The notes under the pieces were generated by a model. The model was not told where the DNA came from, did not search any database, and saw nothing but the letters and a program-made list of their open reading frames with translations. The position numbers and the translations under genes are program-made. This document shows, one piece after another, positions 44,165 to 55,760 of a stretch of DNA of 64,000 bases. Origin of the DNA: Gonocerus acuteangulatus (lineage: Eukaryota; Arthropoda; Insecta; Hemiptera; Coreidae); assembly GCA_946811695.1 (NCBI GenBank), contig OX328132.1:91744814-91808813 (forward strand), read 5' to 3'. The first letter of the stretch is position 1. Each line of letters opens with the position of its first letter.

Positions 44165-44400
44165 ACTCACGCTTCGAGTTGCACACAACTATAAATCGGG
44201 TAGGAGATGACTGGGAAACTGCCTCCCGGGCCTCCCAGCCGGTCACTACTGAGCATGCGCCTGTTGCCTAGCAACGCAAAGGCTCGATATGAGCTGCACT
44301 CCATTCAGCTTCTTGGCTCACATCACAATGTGGATCATGAGAGTTGTGGCCGCGCATATTCGCCGACCTCTCCCAATCGCTCCTCCGTTCGAAGGTCAAG
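44165..44400 (-). promoter_or_regulatory. Candidate promoter and untranslated first exon
   Basis: A GC-rich block in an AT-rich neighbourhood holds gttgcctagcaac (44263-44275), a close match to the RFX X-box, and agcatgcgcc (44252-44261), an NRF1-like site. On the minus strand, about 90 bp downstream, ggcaactcgaagc-type exon sequence ends at a consensus donor, gtgagt (44170-44165). The nearest minus-strand gene downstream is MADF-BESS, whose coding exon 1 needs an upstream exon. That link is inferred from position and strand only. Alternatively it serves an unseen transcript, or is a GC-rich repeat. Confidence 0.35.
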
Positions 44401-44406
44401 TATTAC

Positions 44407-45412
44407 ACTATCTCTTAGCGGGGTTCCTCCCTCCCTTCGTAGGGAGGATCCCCGCTTATGAGGTTGACCTCATGACACAATCTGGAAGTGCCAACTAGAA
44501 AATTGTACACTCATTCCTCATTAGATTACTTAGCAAGGAAATAAAAATAATGGCCGTAAAAAAATAAATAAAAACGAAAATTGTGTCGGCAGTCGTGTCA
44601 ACAGATACAGATGTATACAGGGTGTATCGGAAGGAAATGACGATAATCAAGGGGGTAAAACTAGACCAAAAATGTAGTTAAACCCTGTTTCTATCTGTAT
44701 AGAGACTTCAGAATGGGGTCGAGCTAACAATAATTCCCCCACTAGATTTTTTTTTTATAATATCGTTAGGTATGGTGTACGCTGAAACCAAGTTTTCGAC
44801 CTCGAAAGTCGGGGGGAAGGGGAGGGGGGAGAACTTTTGGCAGGCGAAAATCCGCGGCATTGTAGCACTTATTTTCAGATTTTCTTCAATAACTTGTAAA
44901 CCGTTGATGTTGGGTAAAAAACCTTTAAATAGGGAGTAAAGAACATTAATTTCTGCGTCAAATAAACTGGCCGATGTCCAAATTGTCACAAAGACTAACC
45001 AAAAAACAACAATTGTTTCCAATTTTGCGAAAAACTGTGGTGAGCCCACTTTTATAACGAGTTACAGCTTGGATTCATCAATTCTTTTGATATCACCCTC
45101 TTCCTAAAAGTTGAAGAGCATCAATAACTGAGTCCAAGAGGCACAAAAACTTATAAATCGCACTTTCAACGTTCGCAAGTATCTGGTTTAAATCGCAAAA
45201 AGTTGATAATAGTATAAAACTCTAGTTAGGGACAATTTTTTCGAGAAACACAACTCTTCCAAAATATATTCTGCAAAATCTTCCTTCTCTTTGAGATGTC
45301 ATTTTATATTTTCACGAAAGATCAAAACCTACCAATAACTGCTTCTACACCTTTGCTAAAGACACCAGGGATATGAACGGAACCGCGCTAAGCTGACGCA
45401 GTAGGACTTTTT
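44407..45412 (+). repeat. Rep-A copy with inserted sequence
   Basis: The 5' hairpin gcggggttcctccctccc / gggaggatccccgc and ggttgacctcatgacaca (44407-44480) open it. The 3' end is gaacggaaccgcgctaagct, gacgcagtaggac (45373-45412). From about 44612 (tatacagggtgtatcggaag) to about 45240 there is foreign sequence whose end resembles the foldback element at 19.8 kb. Confidence 0.7.
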
Positions 45413-45465
45413 TTTCCTTAGGGCTGATCTCAAGTATCTTTCTTCTTTTTTGGGGATTGCTCAAT

Positions 45466-45655
45466 TGTTAAATTGTAATAGGTCTGGTCATAAAAGTAGT
45501 AATCAAAGTATTTTTCTGAGCTGGTCGCTGATGAGAAGCTAGGTTAAAATATCTATCATTTTGAATGGGTTTTCTGTAAACTGAATGTTCCAACTGCCCA
45601 CTGTAGGGTCGAGCCCCTGTGGCGAGTGAAAAACTGAGCTTATCGTTCACGACTG
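45466..45655 (-). pseudogene. Penelope-like polymerase fragment
   Basis: The minus strand reads SGQLEHSVYRKPIQNDRYFN, LASHQRPAQKNTLITTFMTR. This corresponds to LEHTVYRKPT...HTVQKMGVVKTLAHRA of the PLE at 23.05 kb, the region after the YVDD box. Only about 60 codons remain. Confidence 0.8.
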
Positions 45656-45821
45656 TCTCCAGTTATTGTATATATACTATGAGTTCTGTCTATGCTAAAA
45701 GTTGTAATAAACAGATAGTTATTGTAGCATTCAATTGTGTAATACCACACCAATCTTCTACTATTACATCCAGAAAAGGTAACACCGTCATCAATCTCCA
45801 TCGTAAACTTTATATTCTTGT

Positions 45822-46075
45822 CAGTGGCGTAACAGTTTTTGACGGGCCCTCCCGCAAAACTGACTTTAAGGCCCCCCTCCCCGGACTTAAGATCGCACCC
45901 GTCACAGCAGTACTACGAAGTACCCGATCTGATCGCCTAGTAATAAACGTTACATAACGTTAATTTAACATTGACAAAAAATTGAAAAAATTTCATAAAT
46001 ATTTTGGGTTGGGGGGCCCTATTCGTTGGGGCCCCCCGCACCGCAGGCCCTGCGAGCCCTGCTGTTACGCCACTG
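45822..46075. mobile_element. hAT MITE, 254 bp
   Basis: The ends are cagtggcgtaac and gttacgccactg, with an exact 8-bp duplication attcttgt at 45814-45821 and 46076-46083. C/G-run segments lie under both ends. The perfect duplication implies a fairly recent insertion. Confidence 0.93.
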
Positions 46076-46794
46076 ATTCTTGTTTATCTTATCCTTTCCT
46101 TGAGGCTAATAAACGAACGTGCCCTCAACGTATTAACGCCGCACAGTGGGGTATTTGCCCTGAAATGCTGGTCAAAAGTCCATTTTGTAAAAGTGATCCG
46201 AGACGAAAAGGAATTAGTGCCAAAAATAGTTGAATAGTTTGTGCACAACATTTAAGGCTAATCTCTGTCCTGGGATTGCCTGTAAGCCAGGCGTGCCACA
46301 ACAAAGTCTACAGTTCTTAATAGGACACTGACTTCTTAACTGTTCTCCGTATATTAATCTCTGTAAAAAGTTAATTTTTCTCGAGTTTGGAATTTTTATT
46401 GCAATTTTGGTTATGGATCACTCTGAAGCAGGTAAACGAGAGTAAATTTATTGCTTTTTACCTATAATTAGGCCATTTGTTAATTAGTTTGACCACAAGA
46501 CAAAATATAAAATCTATTGGCCTTTTTAACGTCAAATTGGACATTACTCGAAGGTTTTTGTTATACTTCCAAGCATTTCCAACCTGTTGTTTTTATATCA
46601 ATATTAAAAGAATGAATTCAGCTGTAAGAACATATAATCAGAAATCGCGGATTCGCGCGGATGTGCGTGTACATGCCAGTTAATGTCATAGTTCATGAGT
46701 GCATTTCTTATGTTTGTTGTTTCCGGAGTCAAAATAATGACTAGACAAAATGTATTTGACATCATGCGTCAAAGAAAATACCCTTAATTATAAA

Positions 46795-46827
46795 GAACAA
46801 CTAGACGTGCTAATGGCCTCACCAAAA

Positions 46828-46856
<29 letters not shown>
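46795..46856 (+). repeat. SINE-A tail fragment
   Basis: ctagacgtgctaatggcctc followed by an A run. Only the last part of the SINE is present. Confidence 0.5.
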
Positions 46857-46858
<2 letters not shown>

Positions 46859-47394
46859 GAGATATGCCCAGATATAACGATTATTTTGAAAAACAAATAA
46901 ATTAAATCAAGCACATATTTTCTCGTTTCAAATCACAGTTTAAATAAAAATGGATGGCAGCATATAAAAAAAAAGTACAAAAAAATGAAGTGTGGCTTTA
47001 GGGTACATTATTGTCCCCAAGGCCAAAAATGAGACAAGGGCGACCAATTTATAGATTCGAAGAATCCAGTGAGCGGAGTCAAAGAGTGAAAGTGAAAAGT
47101 TACATACTACTACAGACTGCAATGGAATTGCTGTATGCTACACAGATGCAATTCTGAAGGTAATCCTTAAGCTGGTGATATATTGAAGGATATAACTAGC
47201 TCCTATCCCGTGCAAATACATACAAGGATGCTTATTCAAAATTTACATTACTTTCTGAGTGATTTCAAGGAAGTGGTGTATGTGTAGGTGTGTGTGTGTG
47301 TTTTTGTGCGTGCGTGGGCGTGGGTGGGTTGGTGTGTGTAGGCGTGTCTGCGTGTGTGTGTCATCTGTTAACATTGATAGTAAAGGTATAAAAA

Positions 47395-47407
47395 TATACA
47401 TATATAC

Positions 47408-47481
<74 letters not shown>
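47395..47481. repeat. (AT)n microsatellite
   Basis: TA/CA units and then about 35 AT. A GT-rich segment lies at 47275-47365. Confidence 0.95.
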
Positions 47482-47482
<1 letters not shown>

Positions 47483-47752
47483 CCTATTATTGACTTAAAA
47501 CCCAGAACTGAAATCATATATTACCCATTTTTCAGTGTATATGATCAAAGCAAATGGATTAAGCATCAGAAATATTTTTGGCCAAGAATATCAGTCCTGT
47601 ACCCCACTGTGCGCCGGCCACAGTTGTTATTTATATCTTTAGAAGGATCAGCATTTAGGGGAACATATCAGTACCTTGGAAGTGAAAGGGCGAATCTGAA
47701 AAATCTACTTCATTTGTTATTTTATTTTATGAGTCAGAAAGATGTAGGTAAC

Positions 47753-47973
47753 ATGGACGTATATGGATAATAATTTCGGGGGGCTGAGAACATTTGGGGG
47801 GTATACTAACAATCTAGAACTTGGAATCGTTAGCCAATTAGAACGCTATTACATACAATAAAAACTTTTTTTTCTGAACTAAGTGATCTTATTTAATTTA
47901 TTTATAAGGTTTTTATGATATATTTTTACCGTTTTCGGGGAGGGGGCAGGCCCCCCCTTATATACGCCCGTGG
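47753..47973. mobile_element. MITE-G copy
   Basis: catggacgtatatggataat at the left, ccttatatacgcccgtgg at the right, and the shared core cttatttaatttatttataagg. It is inserted in a Penelope-like fragment; the junction is shared with 55.87 kb. Confidence 0.75.
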
Positions 47974-48345
47974 TAGGTAACACGAGGTTTCGCGTTGTTT
48001 TTCTGGTTCGCCTTTAGTTCTCTCACAGTTTCAAGTGAATAGCACTTCTAGAATTTTGACTTTGTTTTCCCAATATCCGGAATTTGTGATTCGCCCTTGC
48101 TCTTCCAAGGTCCTGATATGCTTTACCATCCAATAGCCCCTCCATTTTCTTCATAGCTAAAATATCTTGTCTATTCTGCAGATCTTGTAATGATTTTATT
48201 TCGTTCTTTGTCAAGTTCGGCTCAGGAAGCTTAGATTTCTTCAAAATTCGTCATAATTCCGCCGGATTTCTTCAGCGATCTTTACGTGTTCTCCAGTGTT
48301 CCTGTAGCCGTAAACGTACTCGGCCTTTATGAAATACACAGCTTT
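47974..48345 (-). pseudogene. Penelope-like polymerase, N-terminal fragment
   Basis: The minus strand reads RNTGEHVKIAEEIRRNYDEF, then KKSKLPEPNLTKNEIKSLQD, LQNRQDIL, and after an internal deletion MKKMEGLLDGKAYQDLGRA. The PLE at 22.17 kb has LRKREDVIITKADKGN...KMEGLLS in the same order. About 20 residues around the ADKGN motif are lost. A diverged duplicate of this fragment lies at 55.88-56.41 kb. Confidence 0.7.
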
Positions 48346-49349
48346 TTAAATGTATAATTTTGTTTCCCCTTAACTTCTCTACCATTTCAGTCCGCTCCCA
48401 TCCAACTAAGATCAATGTTGCCCAATATTAATTTTTGAATACATCACTGACATGGGGAGTATACGGTGCCGGTGTCACCGATCTGATATTATTTTTGGCG
48501 TGAAAACATATATAATGCCAGTTTACTTGAAAACGTAAATATATTTTTAAATTTAGTTGATGAAATAGAAATTATTGTTTAACGAGTATATTTTTCCTTT
48601 TGTCTACTCTCTAAAACAAATTAATTTGTGAAAGAATCATGTCGATATCTTATTTCAAACTTATAAAGAGATATAAAATATAGAATTTTCAACCTATTTT
48701 ATTAGACGAAACACTTGGACACGTGTCACCTAATTTTCGATGCAGAATCACAAGGAAAAGAAATGGGCTCGATCGGTGACCCTACCACCGTATAATGACG
48801 AAGGTTATTCAGACAGAATATTTTCCAATAGAGCCAGTTCTTTTCTGTTATCACCATCGTGGCTTTTATTATGATAAAGGAGCATCGGCTGGTAGCTTTG
48901 TTGGTTCGGTTTGATGATGAGCTGTTACCAACTTTGGCGAACTTGGGATAAATCTTTCGTCTGTTCATGTCTTCAAGAAGGAATATTACGTAGGATATTA
49001 CGGGACCAATTGGTGCTAATGACCTTGGCAGTTGGAACACGTATAATTAAAAAAAAAAATAATAAAATAAACAATAAGGGGCCAAACAGGACATATCCAT
49101 ATCCTATTTATTTATCCTAAAATCCGATGAATTCTGTATTTATCAAATATTATTTTTACACTTGTGAATTTGGCTTAGAATGCGACAAAAAATAAATAGA
49201 TAATAAGATTCTACAGAAATCTGTTTATATTTCACAAATGTTTGGACATCTCCCCCGACAGATGTGTGGAGGTTACTAATTAAGCTTTATGGGTGAATTT
49301 ATATGCAATCTCCGATATGAAGCCCGATAGCGTAATTGGCAACTCACTC

Positions 49350-49596
49350 CATGGGCGTATATAAGGGGGGGGGCTGAGGGGGCTGCAGCCCCCCCCCCCC
49401 AAAATTTTGATTTGATCGGTAATTTCATAAAACCCTTAAAAATAAATTAAATAAGATCATTAAACATATTCTATTTTGGGTGTAATAGCGTTTAAGTTGG
49501 CTAAAACTCTTCCAAGATCTAAATTGTTAGTATTCCATACACCGGAAATGGTCTCAGCCCCCCCCCCCACGAAATTATTTTCTATATACGCCCATG
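49350..49596. mobile_element. MITE-G copy, best ends
   Basis: catgggcgtatataaggggg and ctatatacgcccatg are near-perfect inverted ends, with C and G runs just inside. The core (aaaacccttaaaaataaatta, gtgtaatagcg) matches 29.76 kb. Short actc repeats flank it. Confidence 0.85.
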
Positions 49597-50744
49597 ACTC
49601 ACTCAAGTTCTCACCGGCGAAATCTCCAGCGAATCAATTAAAAAAAAAAACAACAACAAACAAACAAAGCTTTGAAAGGTAAACTACGTTCTTTGGTTTT
49701 CCCCCCTTCTTTTCTATATATTGGCACAATTCAGAGAGTAGATCTGGCAAGTCATTGACCAGGTCAAAGTTTGCATTCGGTTAGTAAATATATCAATGTT
49801 GCATTACATTATTGATATTTCGTCATACGGGAATGACCTTTATATAGGTGGAAAAGGGCTACTTCTCTTTTTTAGTCACTCTTCCTTGAAGATGGTCATT
49901 CACATATTGTACATTAAATTTCCCTTAGCCTCTTTTCTGGCGTGTTACAGCAAGATTGTTTTAAGTTTTTTTGGATAATATTTCTTGCTTCTAGTAATAT
50001 GGCGCAGTATGAAACGTCCTATTAGACAAAGTAATAAGTCTGTTCGTATTGCATATGCAATGTAGGAATTTTAGCGCTTCTGGTGGAGACATAAGTACTA
50101 CTAAAAACGAACAGTGAGTAGAGGAATGAAATCTAGTGTACAAAGAACCAACTAGCAACCATTCTTCCAATAATACCGCAAATTTCAACTTGGTGAGACG
50201 ATAATTATAATGTCATACTTTGTAACGACTGGTTGTGGGTTTTGTTTTTCTTTCATTCTTTTTATTCGTATAATATTATCAATAGAATAATCTTTTATAA
50301 ACGAAGACAGTGACAGGTTTTAATGTTTAAAATGCAATCGTAGATGATCATGTTTGTATTAATCATTAAATATTGAATGGATCATCATCGATTTCCATAG
50401 TCTCAAGATAGAGATAAAGTCTTGACAGTTCTTTATTAATAAGGTATTGTGATTTTTATCAGGTTAGTATTGCAGAAAGTCGTTACCTTGAAACTCTCTG
50501 AATCGTGCCCTCGATTATAGTTTTCTTCCGAGCTGGATCATGTAATTAAGAATGAAATATTATAAGTGATGATTGTGTAATGTTTAGTCAATTCTCTCGT
50601 TATTCTCACAGGAGCCTGAAGGTTTTTTCTAGATCCAAGGCTGAACTATCAAGTCTAGTTGCCAGGCAATATTTGACTTTTAATTGGAAAAACAGTTTTG
50701 TTCCTTTACATTGCTCTATTTGTAACTACAAGAGGAAGTTTACA

Positions 50745-50879
50745 ATGGAACATTTCAAAGAAGATAAGCACACACCTAAAATTCTTAGAATATTAGCTAC
50801 TGCAGTTTCAGTGGCTGGACATGCAGACAAAATGATAAAGGACATTTTATCAAAAGGCAAACTGGGCATCATTGACAAG
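50745..50879 (+). CDS. BPNT1-type nucleotidase, first recognised coding exon
   Basis: Start of a 3'(2'),5'-bisphosphate nucleotidase, which removes the 3' phosphate from PAP (adenosine 3',5'-bisphosphate) produced by sulfotransferases; the family is Mg-dependent and lithium-sensitive. From ATG 50745 (A at -3, G at +4) it reads MEHFKEDKHTPKILRILATA, then VSVAGHADKMIKDILSKGKL and GIIDK, matching the family's first helix (RL..A...A..AG.I....I..G.LGI..K). The donor is gtaata at 50880, phase 0. The frame is open upstream to an ATG at 50580, but a strong acceptor (ctctcgttattctcacag, AG 50610-50611) lies in between, so that ATG may be intronic. Exons join as 50745-50879, 61020-61244, 63887-63935; the rest of the gene is outside the window. 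Confidence 0.85.
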
Positions 50880-51553
50880 GTAATAACAAATGTTTTACAT
50901 TTTTCTGAGAATTAAAAATTGATCAGTTTATTAGGCATTTCCTTTTGAAACTTAGTTTAAAACTCAAGATTGACGTATTTTATCTGCGTAATATTTTACG
51001 GAAAACTAAACTGTTTTTCAAACCTATTGCAAAACTCTGTTTTTCAAACCTATTTTTCTTTAAAACTTCTTATACATCTTCGTAATCTACCTATATCATT
51101 ATTTTTTCTAGAGATATGATTTTCTTTATTTTTCTTTTAAAGAGGATCACTTAGTGATAACTAGGGAATGGATGTTATTGTATTTACATTTTTTTTTTCT
51201 GATACATAAATCTTAAGTTTGACGTAATTCTGCATGTTTTAAGTGATTTTAAAGCATTTAAACAGTTTTTATTTTACATATTTGTTCATATTTTGTCTAA
51301 ACTCCAAATTTTTACATATTCTGCCATAAATACTTAATTTTGCTACATATTTTGTAAATGAAGAAATAAAAGAAAACCCGAGAAAGAAAATTATACTTTA
51401 CCTATTGAGTATAGCTGACTGTATTTTCTTATTCCAAGAAGCTAAGATGTCTGCATATATATATCGAGCAATTCAGAGGTTTTAGAAGGAGATAATGGGA
51501 ATAAATTAAAAATAAAGTTAAAAGACTGTTTAGGAAAAACTCCAGGTGGAAAG

Positions 51554-51670
51554 ATTTTTTTTTTTTTTTTTTTACGGTGCTTCAACAACTAGGCCATTAG
51601 CGCCAACATGCAGGGTGCAGCGAGGAATTTTCCCAATGAACCGTGGGATGAGAAAATTCCTGCCGCCGCG
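51554..51670 (-). repeat. SINE-A, 3' half, split by insertion
   Basis: T run, acggtgcttcaacaactagg, ccattagcgccaac and aaaattcctgccgccg form the 3' half of a SINE-A on the minus strand. Its 5' half resumes 3.1 kb away at 54767-54840. It lies in the BPNT1 intron. Confidence 0.8.
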
Positions 51671-52076
51671 CAGTGTCACGAGCAATGTTCAAAAATACGA
51701 AAAATAAATGTTTTGGAGGTTAATATTAAAATTAGAATGTTTAGAACAGAAAGAAAACATCAAAATTAGAATATAAAAACAAAAGCTAAGGATTAATTTG
51801 AATTGTTGATTTAAATACAAATATTAAAACTGGTTCGGTTAGTAAATATTTACTTTGGCTGTTCCAATCTTATAACTTGAACATTTTCATTCTTCTTTTA
51901 AGTTGTTCAAATGTCAGTCCTAAGTGACTCGTTGATTGACTAATCTTGGCCAACAGTGCAAAAATGGGGAAGTTCTAGTGATTTAATTATGTGATAAATT
52001 ATCATCATTTTTTAAACTTTGAAAGTGATTTTACAAAAAAAAACGTAAAATAACGTTTTTTTTTTTTATACTTTAA

Positions 52077-53770
52077 CCCTCCAAAACCGGGAATTATTTT
52101 TTTGAAAAATATTTGCTTTTTTTTACATTTTCCCATTCTTATAGTGATGCAGAACTAGAGAAAAATAATTTAAAAAATTCATGAATTACAAAAACATCAC
52201 AGGAAGGTGTGACATAAATGTCACACTAGGCTTTCGACCTACTAAATTTTTCAAATTTCAAATTTTGATAGATTTTCATGAGGATAGAAACAATAACCAA
52301 CTAAATGATTTTTAATATAAGTTTATTGAACAAATTAGACAACATTTTACAAATTAAAGTTTTACTTGGGTCATCTCACTTTTTGTGGTATGGATGAAAA
52401 CATTTTACGCACAAACCCACCTTACACTTCACACAAATAGTGTTCACCGTACTTGTACATGTTTCACTTACACACCTCTTGCGCTTGGGGATAGGTTCGA
52501 TAAAGTGGTCTATCCGATCATACCGAATATCGATCGGAACTCTTGATGATCTGGGACTTGATGATGTAGAAGGCCCTGGTGTCTTTATTGGTGTTTTGTA
52601 CCTCTCCAAGTAGCACAAAACAACAGCTCGCCTGAATTGGAGCTTTTGGCAACTTGCGTGCCCAGCTTGCCTATAGGTTAGCCATGCATTATTCATGGCA
52701 GCATCAATCAGCCACGTAAATAATGGCCACCACCATTTCTTCCCACGAATACTGATTCTTCTCTGACCGATGTCCTCATCCATCCGATCAGTTCCTCCCA
52801 TGTTTTTGTTGTATTGGTTTATCAGCACAGGTTGAGAAATTGATATATTTTTTTTCTTTTTTTGACAAAATCGTTTTATTTTAGCCGCTGGTTGCACGCC
52901 ATAGGCCGTCGAAGCGACAGAAACAACGTTGTTGTCCACCCATTTACAAATTAGAATGCCATCTTCTTTTTCAAGAACTGCTGTCGATTTCCCTCTCTCC
53001 ATTTTGCTCATGGTTGCTTTATTGGGCAGCGGGCAATCTTTTGGGATCCGGTTCTCTCGAATCGTGCCTGTTCCATGGTAGCCTCGTTCTTTGAGGCACT
53101 TCAGAAGATTTAAACTTGTAAACAAGTTATCCATATATATGTGGTAGGGGTAATTCTGTTTTTCTCTTGGCAAATTATATACATGCAAGGAAATTATATT
53201 CATATTCTTATGTATTTTCTAAAAATTTATATTTTGTTTATTTATTTTTATCTATTCATTTTGATAGTTGAGAGGAAAAAACGAGAATTTAAAAACAATT
53301 AAAAACTACCATTGTTTGAAATATATCAATTGCTACGTGATTTCGGACGAGTTATGAACAAAAATTTAACAAAGGTAGTCCTAAATCCGAGTGTGACATA
53401 TTTGTTACACTGAGTTATGACCGAAAATATGAAGCTAAATATTTTTTTCAATCTTAAGATTTTGTGTGATTTAACTTTAGAGCCAAATGAAACCAAAACA
53501 CGAAAAATTTAAATTTTAAATAAATATATAATCACATAAAATGACTTACCATGCATCAAGATCGAAATTCATTGTAGGCCAATTTTCAAACTTCAATAGA
53601 AACACAAATACTAACTGTTTGAACTCACTGTTTGCACTAAACTGACTGTCGAGCCCCTTGCAGGTAGTCGCACCGGTGATTCACCCTAAACAATAGAAAA
53701 AGAGAAAGGGGGATGGTAAACCCGGGATACTTTCTATTGTGACATAAACGTCACACTAGGCTTTGGAGGG
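52077..53770 (-). mobile_element. PiggyBac element, internally deleted
   Basis: TTAA duplications at 52073-52076 and 53771-53774 flank ends ccctccaaaa and tttggaggg. Just inside both ends is the subterminal unit gtgacata.a.gtcacactag (52210 and 53738), itself a small palindrome. TTAA targeting and the encoded transposase assign it to piggyBac. It carries only the C-terminal half of the enzyme. Confidence 0.9.
52376..53203 (-). pseudogene. PiggyBac transposase, C-terminal 275 residues
   Basis: Cut-and-paste DDD transposase, N-terminally truncated by the element's internal deletion. It retains YHIYMDNLFTSLNLLKCLKE (second catalytic aspartate, family DN..TS), GYHGTGTIRENR, VSVASTAYGVQPAAKIKRF and NQYNKNMGGTDRMDEDIGQR (third aspartate in the GG.D..D motif). 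RGKKWWWPLFTWLIDAAMNN and LTYRQAGH follow. It ends in a cysteine-rich tail, CTSTVNTICVKCKVGLCVKC, F-H-x-x-Y-H, the zinc-binding module that recognises subterminal DNA. The first aspartate and dimerisation region (roughly the first half of a 550-600-residue enzyme) are absent, so it is inactive, though this frame is intact. Confidence 0.88.
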
Positions 53771-54766
53771 TTAACCATAAATAGTACATTGCTTCACAAT
53801 TATTTTGATACCTAGTTTACCTGCTTTTGGCTGCTTCTTACAGCGATTTTGTGGTTTTACATTTCATAACCAAAGCACAACTGTATGCAGTCTGGTTCAG
53901 TAATGAACCAAACACCAGATACGATGCTCTATATAATTTATCTATATGTTCGGATAAAGTTAAGGAGAATATAAGAAATAGAGTTTGCCGTTAAGCTTTT
54001 ATTGAAGGACGTTTCAAGGAACGTGCTTATTAATCGATGCACCAAAACCTTCTTTTGGTTGCACTAATGAAGGTAATATTTCCCATAGATTTTTTGGGCA
54101 ATCGAAAATTAAGTAGCGAAATTACTAGACTGGAGATAATATTAAAAAAAAAACAATTTTGGCACCATTTTGAAAATTGTTTCTAGTGGTGAATCAATTA
54201 ATAAGGCGAAATTAACTGAATTGGTGAGACTAAAGATTTATATTTGAGGCATTATTCATGGTATTTATTATATGGAATTGCCTTTACATTAACTGCTTCT
54301 AAAGTGGATCTGATATTATTTCCTTTTTTATTACCCCAATTGGTCAATTATCAGAAGAAGCATTGGAGGATTGACACTAAGACATAAGGTATCTCAGAGA
54401 ACACAATACGAGGAAACTTAACGTATTCATTAGATCCTTATTTGTCAACTTTAAGAAAGATTAGCTCCAAAACCGAATTTAAAAAAAAAAAAAATGAAGT
54501 AATCATTTTATCATACTTAATTTTGAATAGAAATGATAGTATTTGTTTACTATCTAATGATCCTGAGGAGGAATCAATTTTTTCATTTGTAAAAGTTATG
54601 TATATATTTTTTATATGTTTCGTAAATACCATAATAAATTATTTTTTTAAGTCAAAACTTAATTTTTCTCCCATGTTTATGTTTTCCAATAACAGAAAAA
54701 AATAATAAACGTTGTCTACACAAAAATACGATTTTTTATTTTTTGCCCCATATACTCGTGACACTG

Positions 54767-54840
54767 TGCGCCGGTGGAAATCGAACCCGCCATCACCCGC
54801 TTATGAATCTAAGACGCTAGCCACTAGACCATGGGAGACA
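54767..54840 (-). repeat. SINE-A, 5' head, split copy
   Basis: gccggtggaaatcgaacccg, B box, and gctagccactagaccatggg, A box, on the minus strand. It continues the copy that begins at 51554. A C run of about 25 follows. Confidence 0.8.
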
Positions 54841-54865
54841 CCCCCCCCCCCCCCCCCCCCCCCCC
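54841..54865. repeat. Poly-C tract
   Basis: Uninterrupted run of about 25 C next to the SINE head. It is long enough to be prone to sequencing length error. Confidence 0.9.
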
Positions 54866-55635
54866 GGGTGGCAAGATATCCAGATTATTGGTGACATCCA
54901 CAGTGGCAAACAGCAAGTATACGTTTAACAGTTGAGTTGAATCCCATTAAGATTGCAGGTTTCAAATACACACAGGTAGATGTAGATACTGAGATCAGAA
55001 CGGCATCATTTCTCGTGTGGCAATTTAGAAATGCACATTTTTGCAAACAATTTTCCAAAATAATGTTCATCTATAGAAATTTTCAACTTATTTTTCCCCC
55101 TTTTATAATGAGTTCCTAATTTATGCTTTATTTTTCAATACATTGTAGAGTTTCAGTCATTTTGTTCTATATATTTTCAAGTTGTGTTCTTTACATTTAT
55201 AAGAACTTCCTACTTACAATTTATGCCTTTATTTTCAATATTTTATAGTGTTTTAAGTATTTGTTTACTAAATATTTTCAATTTTTCATTACATATTTCA
55301 TTATAAATAGTTAAATATATATGTACATATTTGGGATCTCATTTTACATGAACATCCGTTCCCTCGTGATAACTTTATTTTACATTGCTTATAAGTATCA
55401 ATAATTAAAGTGACTGCTTAAAATTTATGAATTTAAAATTTCTTAAGATGTTAAGGTATCTGTTCAAAAAATAATTTTGTTATCTTTATCTGAAATCTGG
55501 CTTGCTTTGTGCAGCAAAGAATACACAGTAGTTAAGTAAATCTACTGCATTTGTGTAGGTAATTACATTATTTTATTGCCAGCTGTTTGTTTAACCAAGT
55601 TTTCTTAAACAGTATTAATAATAATAATAAAATCA

Positions 55636-55760
55636 AAAAGTATGTATAATAACAAAATTAATGTTATCTTATTATTATTTTAAAAATAATTTTAACAATT
55701 ATTTGATATAATAATTAATCTACTGTCGTCAATCCTTAACCCTTAAAATACTAGTAGCAT
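55636..55760 (+). repeat. 125-bp direct repeat, left copy
   Basis: aaaagtatgtataataacaa to aaaatactagtagcat. Nearly identical to 56418-56542. The 660 bp between them is a MITE-G end, a Penelope-like fragment and a SINE-A. Confidence 0.85.

Larger units (their letters stand above)
51671..54766. mobile_element. hAT-like element inserted in a SINE
   Basis: It begins cagtgtcacgag and ends ctcgtgacactg, inverted 12-bp termini with the CAG...CTG ends of hAT elements. Both flanks are the two halves of one SINE-A, which fixes the insertion. The 8-bp duplication (ccgccgcg / tgcgccgg) is imperfect. No hAT transposase can be read. The only substantial coding sequence inside belongs to the nested piggyBac. 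Fragments at 53.87-54.4 kb are protein-like but broken. Confidence 0.65.

Noticed and set aside
44289..44498. Plus-strand 69- and 84-codon frames in the GC-rich block
   Set aside because: They run into the Rep-A hairpin and show no domain. The block is better read as a possible regulatory region.
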